Assembly (NCBI GenBank): GCA_002328415.1
Contig: DCXL01000003.1
Span: 172,860 to 236,859, forward strand
DNA from: Micavibrio sp. UBA2137
GTDB taxonomy: Bacteria > Pseudomonadota > Alphaproteobacteria > Micavibrionales > Micavibrionaceae
Length of the DNA stretch: 64,000 bases
Direction: 5' to 3'
This document shows, in pieces, positions 1 through 9,143 of the stretch (within the stretch, counting starts at the first letter, position 1; every line of letters starts with the position of its first letter). The notes below the pieces were generated by a model. The model was not told where the DNA came from and did no database searches. It worked only from the letters and a program-made list of their open reading frames with translations. The translations under genes and the position numbers were made by a program.

Positions 1-629
1 GCGAGGCCGTTCTTGCCTTTGCCCTAAATGAACAGCTTCCTTCGCTCGCTCTACGTTACGGGAACAGTTTTAAGGATGCGAAGGGGCGTTTTTATGATAA
101 GGCACTTTATCCGCTTATGCCTTGGATATCTTTAGGCGACTATCATGTTAATCCAGCACTTGTTCATGCGATTGTCAGACAGGAATCTAAATTTGCACCC
201 CGTGCCTTTAGCCATGGAAACGCTGTCGGGTTGATGCAGGTTTTGCCAACAACAGCCGCTTATGTCAGTGGAGATGATAGTCTTGCTGCACAAGACAAAT
301 ATAAGTTGAAAGAACCGCGCCTTAATCTGGATATTGGGCAAAAATATATATTGAGCTTGCTCAATTCCAGAACAGTCAATCATGATCTTTTTGGCCTATT
401 GGTCTCCTACAATGCAGGGCCAGGAAATTATGCGAAGTGGAAAAAGAAGCTGTCCGATGTTGATGATCCTTTGCTTTTTATTGAACTTATTCCAACGGCA
501 GAAACACGCGCTTACGTTGAGCGCGTCATGCGAAATATGTGGATTTATGAAATTGCGCTTTCCCAAGAGTCTGAAAGTGTTGGACAGATACTTGCGGGTG
601 AGTGGCCAGTCTATAAAGATGCACGTTAA
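1..629 (+). CDS. Lytic murein transglycosylase, C-terminal part (5' truncated by window edge)
   Basis: The reading frame is open from the first bases (codons start at position 3), so the gene begins upstream of the window; the ATG at 117 is internal. The visible part is the catalytic SLT domain of a soluble lytic transglycosylase, which cleaves peptidoglycan glycan strands to 1,6-anhydro-muropeptides in the periplasm. The catalytic glutamate lies in the motif IVRQESKF, followed by GLMQVLP, the YNAGPGNY substrate-groove motif and the terminal ETRAYVERV motif, all in the usual order. It resembles the full-length Slt at 15746-17707, so the chromosome has at least two Slt-type enzymes. The N-terminal superhelical region cannot be assessed. 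Confidence 0.9.
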   Translation, partial: EAVLAFALNEQLPSLALRYGNSFKDAKGRFYDKALYPLMPWISLGDYHVNPALVHAIVRQESKFAPRAFSHGNAVGLMQVLPTTAAYVSGDDSLAAQDKYKLKEPRLNLDIGQKYILSLLNSRTVNHDLFGLLVSYNAGPGNYAKWKKKLSDVDDPLLFIELIPTAETRAYVERVMRNMWIYEIALSQESESVGQILAGEWPVYKDAR

Positions 630-726
630 ATTGCCTTGAAAATTTAGGTATCCCCCCTTGTCAGGCCACGTTTTTTTCTATTGAATACAGACTTAAAATA
701 ACAAGGCATATAAAGGCTGGAGAGAC

Positions 727-3366
727 ATGAAAACTGTTGGCGATATCAGAGCAGAATTTTTAGGATTTTTTGAAAAAAACGGACATGAAGTTGTCGCGAG
801 TAGCTCGCTTGTACCACAAAATGATCCAACCCTCATGTTCACCAATGCGGGGATGAACCAGTTCAAGGATGTCTTTACAGGCAAAGAAAAGCGCGGCTAC
901 ACACGAGCGACTACCTCACAAAAATGTGTGCGTGCTGGTGGAAAACATAATGACCTTGAAAATGTGGGTTACACAGCGCGTCATCAGACCTTCTTTGAAA
1001 TGCTTGGGAATTTCTCGTTCGGAGATTACTTTAAGGAAGAGGCAATTGCCTTTGCATGGGAGCTTTGTACGAAAAACTTTGGACTTTCACCGGAAAAGCT
1101 TCTTGTGACAGTGCACTCCAGTGATGAAGAGGCTGCGGGTATTTGGAAAAAGGTGACAGGTTTTGCGGATGAGAAAATCATTCGTATTCCAACATCTGAT
1201 AATTTCTGGTCAATGGGCGACACGGGGCCTTGTGGGCCATGTACAGAAATCTTTTATGACCATGGTGAGCATATTCCAGGTGGTCCTCCAGGCTCACCTG
1301 ATGAGGATGGCGACCGCTTCATTGAAATCTGGAATAACGTCTTTATGCAGTTTGAACAATTGGCGGATGGCACACGCATTGATTTGCCTGCGCAATCTGT
1401 TGATACAGGCATGGGTCTGGAACGTATGTCGGCTATCCTGCAAAACGGGCATTCCAACTATGATATTGATATTTTTCAAACGCTTATCAAACATATTTCC
1501 GATATTGTGTCAGAAAAAGAAAGTGCCTCGCACCGCGTGATTGCTGACCATTTACGTGCTAGTGCTTTTCTGATTGCCGATGGTGTGCTGCCCTCAAACG
1601 AGGGGCGTGGTTATGTTCTGCGCCGTATTATGCGCCGTGGGATGAGGCATGCCCATTTGTTGGGGGCAAGCGAGCCATTGATGTACAAGCTTGTTCCCAC
1701 ACTGCGCGGGCTAATGGGTGAGGCTTTTCCTGAACTCAATCGTGCGGATAGCTTGATTACTGAAACATTGAAATCCGAGGAAGAGCGTTTCAAAACAACG
1801 CTTGATCGTGGCCTAAAAATTCTGGATGAGGAGGTCTCCAAACTTTCTGATAAAACATTCCCTGGAGACGTTGCTTTTAAACTATACGATACGTACGGTT
1901 TCCCATTAGATTTAACGCAAGATGCCCTGAAATCGCAAGGGTTAGAGGTGGATGTTGCTGCCTTTAATGAAAATATGGAGGCGCAAAAAGCTGCTGCACG
2001 TGCCGCGTGGAGCGGGTCTGGCGATACGGGCACAGAAAAGCTCTGGTTTGATATTGCTGATGAGATTGGAGCAACCGAATTTCTTGGTTATGAGACAGAT
2101 AAGGCTGAGGCGGAAATTCGCGCACTTGTCAAAGATGGCGATCGTGTTGATACGCTTCAAAAAGGTGATAAGGGGCTTATCCTGACGAACCAGACGCCAT
2201 TTTATGCCGAGGCAGGTGGTCAGATTGGTGATAAGGGAATAATTTCAAAGGATGATGCTGTTTTTAAGGTGATTGATACTAAGAAACAGGTCGGTCAGCT
2301 TTGGTTGCATATTGGGGAGGTCGAGAGCGGAACATTCAAGATTAAGGATGCTGTGCTGATGACAGCTGATGGGCGCAGACGCGATGCTATTCGCGCCAAT
2401 CACTCGGCAACACATTTACTCCATGCTGCTTTGCGCGAAAAACTGGGCGACCATATCACGCAAAAAGGCTCGCTAGTTGCGCCAGACCGCCTGCGTTTTG
2501 ATGTGTCGCATCCCAAACAAATTACGGCCGATGAACTACAGGTGATTGAAGACCGTGTGAACGGGGAAATCCGCGCAAATACAGAAGTTGTTACACGTTT
2601 GATGGACCGAGACGCAGCAATTGAAGCTGGTGCTATGGCGCTCTTTGGTGAAAAATATGATGATGAGGTGCGTGTGCTTACAATGGGACGTGATAATTCT
2701 GAAAGCGGCATACCTTTTTCAGTAGAGCTTTGTGGCGGAACACATGTACGACGCACAGGTGATATTGGCTTGATAAAAATTGTTGGCGAGAGTGCTGTGT
2801 CCGCAGGGGTGCGCCGTATAGAGGCGCTCACAGGTGAGGGCGCGTTGGCGTACTTTGCTGAGCAGGAAAATATCATTAAGCACCTCTCGCAACAATTGCG
2901 CGCAAGTCCAGCTGAGCTTGAAAGCCGTTTGGAATCCTTACTCGCCGAGCGCAAAAAAGCAGATCAAGAAATTTCAAATCTGCGTAAAAAACTGGCAACA
3001 GGGAGCGCATCATCTGCGCAAAGCACTGATGATGTTAAGAAAATTGGCGATATTGCGTTCAAATCTTTGGTTGTTCAGGATGTGCCAGCAAAGGATTTGA
3101 AACCGATGGCCGATGAAATGAAGCGTGCGATTGGCTCTGGTGTTGTCACTCTTATTGCTACAAGCGAAGGCAAGGTCTCTATTGTTGTTGCTGTCACGGA
3201 TGATCTAACATCACAAATTAACGCCGTTGATTTGGTGCGTATTGGTGCCGAGGCTCTTGGCGGAAAGGGTGGCGGTGGTCGTCCTGATATGGCGCAAGCT
3301 GGTGGTTCAAATCCGGATGCGGCCAATGATGCTGTTGCGCAAATTGAAAAGAATATTGCGGGCTAA
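727..3366 (+). CDS. alaS: Alanyl-tRNA synthetase
   Basis: Class II aminoacyl-tRNA synthetase that charges tRNA-Ala in the cytoplasm. The 879-residue length is normal for bacterial AlaRS. The N-terminal catalytic domain begins with the family signature around DIRAEFLGFFEKNGHE and contains the class II motif region TSQKCVRAGGKHNDLE. The editing domain carries the zinc-binding HSATHLLHAAL and CGGTHV motifs, and the C-terminal C-Ala domain ends with a GGKGGGGRPDMAQAGG stretch typical of the family. The start at 727 has a purine-rich GGAGAG ribosome site about six bases upstream. It is followed after only two bases by the convergent gene ending at 3369. Confidence 0.98.
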   Translation: MKTVGDIRAEFLGFFEKNGHEVVASSSLVPQNDPTLMFTNAGMNQFKDVFTGKEKRGYTRATTSQKCVRAGGKHNDLENVGYTARHQTFFEMLGNFSFGDYFKEEAIAFAWELCTKNFGLSPEKLLVTVHSSDEEAAGIWKKVTGFADEKIIRIPTSDNFWSMGDTGPCGPCTEIFYDHGEHIPGGPPGSPDEDGDRFIEIWNNVFMQFEQLADGTRIDLPAQSVDTGMGLERMSAILQNGHSNYDIDIFQTLIKHISDIVSEKESASHRVIADHLRASAFLIADGVLPSNEGRGYVLRRIMRRGMRHAHLLGASEPLMYKLVPTLRGLMGEAFPELNRADSLITETLKSEEERFKTTLDRGLKILDEEVSKLSDKTFPGDVAFKLYDTYGFPLDLTQDALKSQGLEVDVAAFNENMEAQKAAARAAWSGSGDTGTEKLWFDIADEIGATEFLGYETDKAEAEIRALVKDGDRVDTLQKGDKGLILTNQTPFYAEAGGQIGDKGIISKDDAVFKVIDTKKQVGQLWLHIGEVESGTFKIKDAVLMTADGRRRDAIRANHSATHLLHAALREKLGDHITQKGSLVAPDRLRFDVSHPKQITADELQVIEDRVNGEIRANTEVVTRLMDRDAAIEAGAMALFGEKYDDEVRVLTMGRDNSESGIPFSVELCGGTHVRRTGDIGLIKIVGESAVSAGVRRIEALTGEGALAYFAEQENIIKHLSQQLRASPAELESRLESLLAERKKADQEISNLRKKLATGSASSAQSTDDVKKIGDIAFKSLVVQDVPAKDLKPMADEMKRAIGSGVVTLIATSEGKVSIVVAVTDDLTSQINAVDLVRIGAEALGGKGGGGRPDMAQAGGSNPDAANDAVAQIEKNIAG

Positions 3367-3368
3367 AA

Positions 3369-4508
3369 CTAGTTCAGGCCAAGGCTACGCATCGCCTGAT
3401 AGCGAGAGAGCGAGATGATTTCTGCGCCACCTACATTGCTTGAAAGCTCTGCAACAGTTTCGTTGTAATTATTGACCATGGTTACAGACATTTCGATAAA
3501 CTTATCGCGTGCCTCTTCAAGGCTCATATGGTCTGTCATATCGACAGCAGAATGAGAGTCTGAACGGATAAGATCTAAATATTCATTATCAATCACATAG
3601 CTATTGCTTTCTGCGTCCGGGCGCACAGCAATCATTTTATCGTCACGATAAGGGTCGGGCATAATGAGAACGGGCATGCCAGCAACGCTAAAGAAGCTAC
3701 GTTCCTCATCATCAATCACAAGGTCGTTTAAACCCAGTTCATTGGAAAGCGAAAGCGGCAAATGCCTACGAATGTGATTGCAAAGTGTGCGGATTTCATC
3801 AATTGATTTATTTTCAAAATCAATTCCACCTTCAAAAAAGCGGTCATAACTAAGCGCGTGCATGTCGCTTGTGATTTGATTAAGAAGATCTTCAATTTTC
3901 TCGCGCGCCTCGGCGGCAACCTCGTTTTCGCTGGCGCCATTAAATTCGTAAGGGCGCAACATCTTGCACACTTCGTAGGCGGTACGTGTAATGTCATCAC
4001 AAGCATCCAGTCCACGGTGACGTACCATAATCTCGGCAATCAGTCCTGTGTCTGTGCGCATCAGAATTTTCATACGCTTTTGCCCGTTTTCTTTATTTTC
4101 ACGCGCAAAGGAGTCCTCAACATGAATAATTTGCGGATTATTCTTTGGATTGATGTTGTTAGAGATAAAAGACAAATCATCAATATTGTCGATTGTAATC
4201 GTCATGCGTACGCCATCAGTCAGAAGGCCGTAATCACCTGACTTCTCGCGTTCAATCTTGTCAGCAATCTTGTGCGTGTCTTTAAAGTCACCGATCTTAA
4301 TCTCTGAACCAGGCAGGCAGAAATTAACTTCTTCACCAAGGGCAACCATCTGAGAATGTGCCTCGGGGAAAGATGCTTCTACACGCGCCATATCCCAATA
4401 TCCGTTTGCACGGATAAGACGCGGGATAACGGCGGAACCAGGTGTTAATGAAAACGCCTTATTCTGCGCAGATATGATAGCTAATCTTTCGAGAGCCTTA
4501 GATGTCAT
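3369..4508 (-). CDS. Uncharacterised protein with a RelA/SpoT-like segment
   Basis: A 379-residue soluble protein without signal peptide or membrane segments. I do not recognise it as a named family. Residues about 75-165 run KIADKIEREKSGDYG, then LLTDGVRMTITIDN, then a strand pattern ending in LIAEIMVRHRG. This order resembles the RelA/SpoT nucleotidyltransferase fold (KIxxKxxxDYxxxxDxxRxT, and later the EIQ motif), which makes or uses (p)ppGpp or acts on tRNA. The resemblance is partial: the EIQ position reads AEIMV, so activity is doubtful. It stands alone, convergent with alaS and divergent from flhF. The ATG at 4508 is the first in frame. Function unknown; the RelA/SpoT link is inference. 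Confidence 0.6.
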   Translation of the reverse strand: MTSKALERLAIISAQNKAFSLTPGSAVIPRLIRANGYWDMARVEASFPEAHSQMVALGEEVNFCLPGSEIKIGDFKDTHKIADKIEREKSGDYGLLTDGVRMTITIDNIDDLSFISNNINPKNNPQIIHVEDSFARENKENGQKRMKILMRTDTGLIAEIMVRHRGLDACDDITRTAYEVCKMLRPYEFNGASENEVAAEAREKIEDLLNQITSDMHALSYDRFFEGGIDFENKSIDEIRTLCNHIRRHLPLSLSNELGLNDLVIDDEERSFFSVAGMPVLIMPDPYRDDKMIAVRPDAESNSYVIDNEYLDLIRSDSHSAVDMTDHMSLEEARDKFIEMSVTMVNNYNETVAELSSNVGGAEIISLSRYQAMRSLGLN

Positions 4509-4731
4509 GTTGTCCTTTTGATTTACTTGCGTTTTTATCAGATACCAAAGGTAGCATATTTACATAATTAATTGCAAGTATCAGTTTAAGCTAATCCATT
4601 AAGTTATGTTAGTCCTGCAAATTACGCAAGTTTGAAATCATAAGCGCTTCAAAAATATTATAAAAATAGCGTGTGGATTTTTGCATAAACTCTTGTTACA
4701 CTTATGTTGGTTTTACACTATCTTATGGCTT

Positions 4732-5760
4732 ATGCGCCTCAAATCTTTTAACGCAAAAACAATGTCACAAGCACTCCAAATGATAAGAGAAGCTCTTGGT
4801 GAAGACGCTATTATTGTTGCCTCTCAGGAGGCGAAAGATGGCAAATCTGTGACTGTGACAGCGGCAGTTGAGACTGGTGAGCCTGCGTTTGAGCTTGGCA
4901 AGCAAGGTCAGACCAATGCCAAAGAATGGCTGCAATATGATGAAGAAGAAGAAACTACGGCCGTCACCGAGGCTTTAACTGATACACTTATAAAACATGG
5001 TGTTCCTGACAGTGTGAGTGATCAGATTATTTCTTATGCCATGGTGATTGGCTTTCAAGACCCAGTCACAGCGCTTATCTCTTCCTGTGAAACGCTTTTT
5101 GATTTCAGGCCACTGCGTGAGGCGACCCAAAAATCGCGCTTTTTATTTATTGGACCACAAGGGGCGGGTAAGACCTTAACGACAGCTAAGTTTGCAGCAC
5201 AAGCGGTGCTTAAGGGCGAGGATGTTGCTGTGGCTACAACCGATACGATGCGTGCTGGTGCGGTTGAGCAGCTAGAGGCGTTCACTAAAATAATGGATAT
5301 TGACTGCCACCGCATTTCCGATCCAAGACAAATGACACAGTTTTTAAATGACACGCGTGAGAAAGATGCCGTCTTTATTGATGCCCCTGGCGTTAATCCT
5401 TATGACGCTGAAAGCCTAAAGCCTCTGGCGCAACTTGTGGCGCATAAGGGGCTTGTTCCAGTGCTGGTTATGCCCTCTGCGGTTGATCCATCAGAATCCG
5501 AAGATATTGCCAAAATTTTTGCCTCATTGGGTGCAAAAATCATGGTATCCACAAGATTAGATGTCTCTAGACGCTATGGGGGTTTGCTTGCAGCGGCAAA
5601 TGCAGGCAATATGGTATTTGCAGAGTTTGGAACTGATTCTGCTGTGGCAAACGGGTTTAAGTCCCCCTCAGCAGAGCAATTTGTACAATATATCTTGCCA
5701 CGCAGCCAAGCAAAGCGCAGTATACAAAACACCGAACAAAAACGCGTAGGCGAAATGTGA
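4732..5760 (+). CDS. flhF: Flagellar biosynthesis GTPase FlhF
   Basis: SRP-type GTPase that helps place and assemble the polar flagellum. The start is set at 4732 because the protein then begins MRLKSFNAKTMSQAL, the family N-terminus; an in-frame ATG at 4681 would add 17 unrelated hydrophobic residues. The G domain shows the P-loop GPQGAGKT (residues about 141-148 from this start), the TTDTMRAGAVEQL switch motif and the DAPGVN motif that replaces the usual DTAG. At 342 residues it is on the short side because the linker between the N-terminal basic region and the NG domain is brief. No good Shine-Dalgarno precedes the start. flhG follows after four bases. Confidence 0.9.
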   Translation: MRLKSFNAKTMSQALQMIREALGEDAIIVASQEAKDGKSVTVTAAVETGEPAFELGKQGQTNAKEWLQYDEEEETTAVTEALTDTLIKHGVPDSVSDQIISYAMVIGFQDPVTALISSCETLFDFRPLREATQKSRFLFIGPQGAGKTLTTAKFAAQAVLKGEDVAVATTDTMRAGAVEQLEAFTKIMDIDCHRISDPRQMTQFLNDTREKDAVFIDAPGVNPYDAESLKPLAQLVAHKGLVPVLVMPSAVDPSESEDIAKIFASLGAKIMVSTRLDVSRRYGGLLAAANAGNMVFAEFGTDSAVANGFKSPSAEQFVQYILPRSQAKRSIQNTEQKRVGEM

Positions 5761-5764
5761 GAGA

Positions 5765-6604
5765 ATGAGTAAATCTGAAACGTCTAAATCTTCCGAAGCC
5801 CCAACAGCGCAGTCAAAAGGCAAGACTGCGGGCAGTAATATTATTGCGGTGGCGTCTGGTAAAGGTGGCGTTGGAAAGACATTCTTCTCAATCACACTTG
5901 CGCATGCTTTGTCCAAAATGGGTAAACGCGTTCTTCTTTTTGATGGTGACTTGGGGTTGGCCAATGTGGACGTTCAGTTGGGATTGATGCCCAAGCGTGA
6001 CTTGAACGATGTAATTCGTGGTCGTTTAAGTCTTGAGAAGGTTGTTCAAACTTATGAAGATGGCGACTTTGATATTATTGCTGGACGTTCTGGTCAGGCG
6101 TCATTGTCTGCGCTTCCTTCACAAAGATTGTCACTTTTGCGTGATCAGTTAATCGATATCTCATCTAAATATGACGTGGTTATTATTGACTTAGGTGCAG
6201 GCGTTGATCGCACTGTAAGAATGCTCTCTGCAGCAGCAACACGCACACTTCTTGTGACAACAGATGAGCCAACATCACTTACTGATGCTTATGCCTTTAT
6301 CAAGTTGGGTAGTGCCGCTGGTATGTCACGTAAGGTAAGTATTGTTATCAATCAGGCGGCCAGTGCCTCTGATGGTGAGAAGACTTACAAAACACTTCTG
6401 AAAGCGTGTGAAAACTTCCTAAAATTAACACCACCTCTTGCTGGGCTTGTCCGTCACGACCCGCGTGTGAAGGAAAGTATCCGTCATCAGACACCAATTT
6501 TAACGCGCTCTCCCAATAGCGAGGCTGCGGCGGATGTGGAAAAGATTGCCGTTTATGCCATGAAATTATTGGCTGCACGCGCCCGTAAAGCAGTTAACGC
6601 TTAA
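5765..6604 (+). CDS. flhG: MinD/ParA-family ATPase FlhG (FleN/YlxH)
   Basis: Deviant Walker-A ATPase of the MinD/ParA family that partners FlhF to set flagellar number and position. The P-loop reads SGKGGVGKT with the signature lysine near residue 33; FDGDLGLANVDVQLG and VIIDLGAGVDRTV supply the switch and Walker B regions. The 279-residue length is normal. The first 20 or so residues are polar and low complexity. It lies four bases after flhF and is almost certainly co-transcribed with it, which supports FlhG over MinD (no minC or minE nearby). Confidence 0.9.
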   Translation: MSKSETSKSSEAPTAQSKGKTAGSNIIAVASGKGGVGKTFFSITLAHALSKMGKRVLLFDGDLGLANVDVQLGLMPKRDLNDVIRGRLSLEKVVQTYEDGDFDIIAGRSGQASLSALPSQRLSLLRDQLIDISSKYDVVIIDLGAGVDRTVRMLSAAATRTLLVTTDEPTSLTDAYAFIKLGSAAGMSRKVSIVINQAASASDGEKTYKTLLKACENFLKLTPPLAGLVRHDPRVKESIRHQTPILTRSPNSEAAADVEKIAVYAMKLLAARARKAVNA

Positions 6605-6689
6605 AAATCATCTTTCTCTTTAATTTGAGCGGTTTTTACTCCTTTTTTAAGGGTTTCAGGGCTACACTGGAACTGAAGGGACGCAATTT

Positions 6690-8702
6690 ATGCCGCTAAC
6701 AGGATTTTCAAGTGGGTTTTCAGGAATAAATTCCTTTGCCGTGCAACAAAGCGTGCAGGCCGATGTCCAACGTGCGGCTGTGCGGCTAGTGAATGCACCA
6801 CGTGATATTCAAAATGCGCCTCGTCCGACCTCCGTCCAAGGTGAGGTGATTTCCCAGCCAACTGAAAAAAGCTTCCTTATTCGTACTGATCGCGGTGATA
6901 TCGAGGTGCGTCCACGTGGAGGGCAACGTTTTGAGGTTGGGCAAACGGTGAAACTGGATATTCCTGCAGGCGGCTCTGCACGTGATGTTCTGGCAACGCG
7001 TGTTGAGAGTGAAAATAATGCCAACCAAACACGCACAAATTTGGATAATCTGGCCAAGGGCGAAAAGGCGGTCCAGCTCTCACGTGATCCTGCCATTAAA
7101 ACCGCGCTTCTGAATGAGACCTCGCGTAATAGCCCTATCACACAGCGCGCAGGTGATCTGCCAGAAGGCTCACTTGTCAGGTTAAAGGTTCTTCCGCAAA
7201 AAGTTTCTGCAGCACTTTTGAGTGAAGCCGCCAAGGATATTATTAAGGTTAATCTCGCGCTAGCTGATAAGATGCGTGCAAATGTAACCCAAGATGGTCA
7301 GGCTCGTGTGCGTTCACAAATTGTGGCACAAAATGCGGCTTTTCCTGCGTTGCCCTTTATCCCATCCTCGCCTGCAACGGCACAATTACCCAGTCAAAGT
7401 GCGGCCCTTATTGCCAATATTTTGGGATTGTCGGGGGATGCGATTGATTTTCAAACAGGCCGCGCGCGTACGATTGCACGTATTCCTGTGCAGCTTAGCG
7501 GAGCGGGGGTCTCTCTTCCCAATCAAACAGGCGGTATCACACGCTTTGCGCGTGGAGCTGGTCAGGCCATACAAAGCACGGCCCTTCCGCAAGGTCAAAT
7601 CAATATGGGCGGCGCTTTTGCAACGGTAAAGCTTCCGCGTATTCCACAGGGACAAGGGGTATTAACATCACAGACACCGACACATTCTGTCTTTCAAAAC
7701 GCTCAAATTGACGGGCGTGTGTCTTACGGGGCACAGTCTATGCCCCAACATAGCGGTATTTTGACGGGTGGCGCGCAGAGTTTGATTGTGAGTCAGGGCC
7801 TTAATACGGCTAATTTTCAAATTATTGGTATGACGAAACAGGGGCATGTGCTTCTCCAGCCCTTTGGCGGTGGCTTTGGGCAGACACAGGGAGCTTTGAG
7901 TGGACAAAGCGCACAAACACCGCCTGTTTATCTGATGAATTATCCAATGAAAAATCCTGTGATTGGGCAAGTGTTGCAAATCTCGCCACTGGCCTTCTTT
8001 AATGCTTCGGCCACAGGATTAGCAGGATTAGATAGTGCGTGGGAGAGTCTGTTTACAAACCTCTTTAAAACAGGGACGCATATTTCCCCTGTTATTCAGG
8101 CATTGCAAGGGGCCATGCCTTCGGTCGCAAGCCCAATGCAAAATGTCTCTTCCCTCATGTTTTTGATGGCGGCTTTTCAGGGCGGAAATGTCGATGGGTT
8201 GGTCGGGGCAAAGGGGTTGCAAGTGCTCAAAAACGACAAAATCCTGAAAGCTTTTGAAACGGCGTTGAAAGAGGGCGGAACAACGCCCAAGCTTTTGCAA
8301 ACAGGTTCGGGTGAATGGCGCGGTTACAGTTTGCCCCTGCACCAGCAGGATAATTTTGTTCCTATCCATCTTTATGTGCAGGATTTCGGGCAACAGCAAA
8401 ATAATCAGGGGAATGGCGAGGGTGAGGGGGCAGACGCTACGCGCTTTGTCTTTGAATTTGATTTGACGCGGATGGGCGAGCTGCAAATTGATGGTATGAT
8501 GCGCAACACTAATCTCGATATTTTTGTGCGCACGGAAAAGCCAATTTCAACGGGCATGGCCAAGGGGATGAAGGCGCTTTACACGCGCGCACTCGAGCGT
8601 TCCGAGCTGACTGGTGATATTGCCTTCCAAACAAAAGACAAGGGCTGGGTTGATTTGATGCCAGTCAATGCGCCACGCACAGGTGCGGATACCTTGTCCT
8701 AG
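6690..8702 (+). CDS. FliK-like flagellar hook-length control protein (putative)
   Basis: A 670-residue protein with a long, low-complexity Gln/Ala/Ser/Gly-rich middle and a conserved-looking C-terminal domain (about residues 585-660): RFVFEFDLTRMGELQIDG followed by a strand pattern and LYTRALERSELTG. This layout matches FliK-type hook-length proteins, in which a disordered ruler precedes a compact C-terminal switch domain that acts on the export gate. Position between flhFG and convergent fliJ-fliI agrees. No signal peptide. The ATG at 6690 is preceded by GAAGGGA. Assignment is by architecture and context rather than strong motifs. Confidence 0.6.
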   Translation: MPLTGFSSGFSGINSFAVQQSVQADVQRAAVRLVNAPRDIQNAPRPTSVQGEVISQPTEKSFLIRTDRGDIEVRPRGGQRFEVGQTVKLDIPAGGSARDVLATRVESENNANQTRTNLDNLAKGEKAVQLSRDPAIKTALLNETSRNSPITQRAGDLPEGSLVRLKVLPQKVSAALLSEAAKDIIKVNLALADKMRANVTQDGQARVRSQIVAQNAAFPALPFIPSSPATAQLPSQSAALIANILGLSGDAIDFQTGRARTIARIPVQLSGAGVSLPNQTGGITRFARGAGQAIQSTALPQGQINMGGAFATVKLPRIPQGQGVLTSQTPTHSVFQNAQIDGRVSYGAQSMPQHSGILTGGAQSLIVSQGLNTANFQIIGMTKQGHVLLQPFGGGFGQTQGALSGQSAQTPPVYLMNYPMKNPVIGQVLQISPLAFFNASATGLAGLDSAWESLFTNLFKTGTHISPVIQALQGAMPSVASPMQNVSSLMFLMAAFQGGNVDGLVGAKGLQVLKNDKILKAFETALKEGGTTPKLLQTGSGEWRGYSLPLHQQDNFVPIHLYVQDFGQQQNNQGNGEGEGADATRFVFEFDLTRMGELQIDGMMRNTNLDIFVRTEKPISTGMAKGMKALYTRALERSELTGDIAFQTKDKGWVDLMPVNAPRTGADTLS

Positions 8703-8705
8703 AGA

Positions 8706-9143
8706 CTATTTGTCTTTCTTATCCTGCTCCCTGCGGTGCATTTGTAAGCCGATTTCATCCAGAACATCATTTTCCTTTTTGGCTTGTTCCTTGGCCTGTG
8801 CCTCTTTGCGACTGCGATCGACAATTTCAACTTTCTTAAGATCAGCAAAGGCCTCCCGCATGGACTCTTGTGCTACCTCAATGCGTAGTGCTAGTTTTTC
8901 CAACTCGTCATCAAAACGTGCAATTTGCTTTGTCATGGAGTCTTTAAATTGTGAGAAGCTTTTCTGAAGCCCAAAATCCTGTGGGTGTTCTTCTGCGATG
9001 CTGGCCTCGGTCTCAATTTTAGAAAGCGCGTCGGCTTTCTTTTTTAAAAGCTCTTCTTCCTTGGCCAGAAGGGTCGCAAGAAACTTCTGTTTTTCCTCGA
9101 CAGTGTGTTTGCGAACACGAATAAGGGGGTCAAGCTTGGCCAT
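8706..9143 (-). CDS. fliJ: Flagellar export protein FliJ
   Basis: A 145-residue, highly charged, almost wholly coiled-coil protein beginning MAKLDPLIRVRKHTVEEKQK, the usual FliJ opening. FliJ is the stalk-like component that couples the FliI ATPase to the flagellar export gate. Its start codon overlaps the fliI stop codon by one base (TAATG on the minus strand), indicating translational coupling. The weak sequence conservation of FliJ means the call depends partly on this neighbour. Confidence 0.85.
   Translation of the reverse strand: MAKLDPLIRVRKHTVEEKQKFLATLLAKEEELLKKKADALSKIETEASIAEEHPQDFGLQKSFSQFKDSMTKQIARFDDELEKLALRIEVAQESMREAFADLKKVEIVDRSRKEAQAKEQAKKENDVLDEIGLQMHRREQDKKDK

Noticed and set aside
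1254..2954. Several long antisense ORFs inside alaS
   Set aside because: Shadow frames of a strongly conserved coding sequence; no motifs or ribosome sites.
4681..4731. Upstream start extending FlhF by 17 residues
   Set aside because: The extra residues are hydrophobic and unlike the family; the internal ATG restores the canonical N-terminus.
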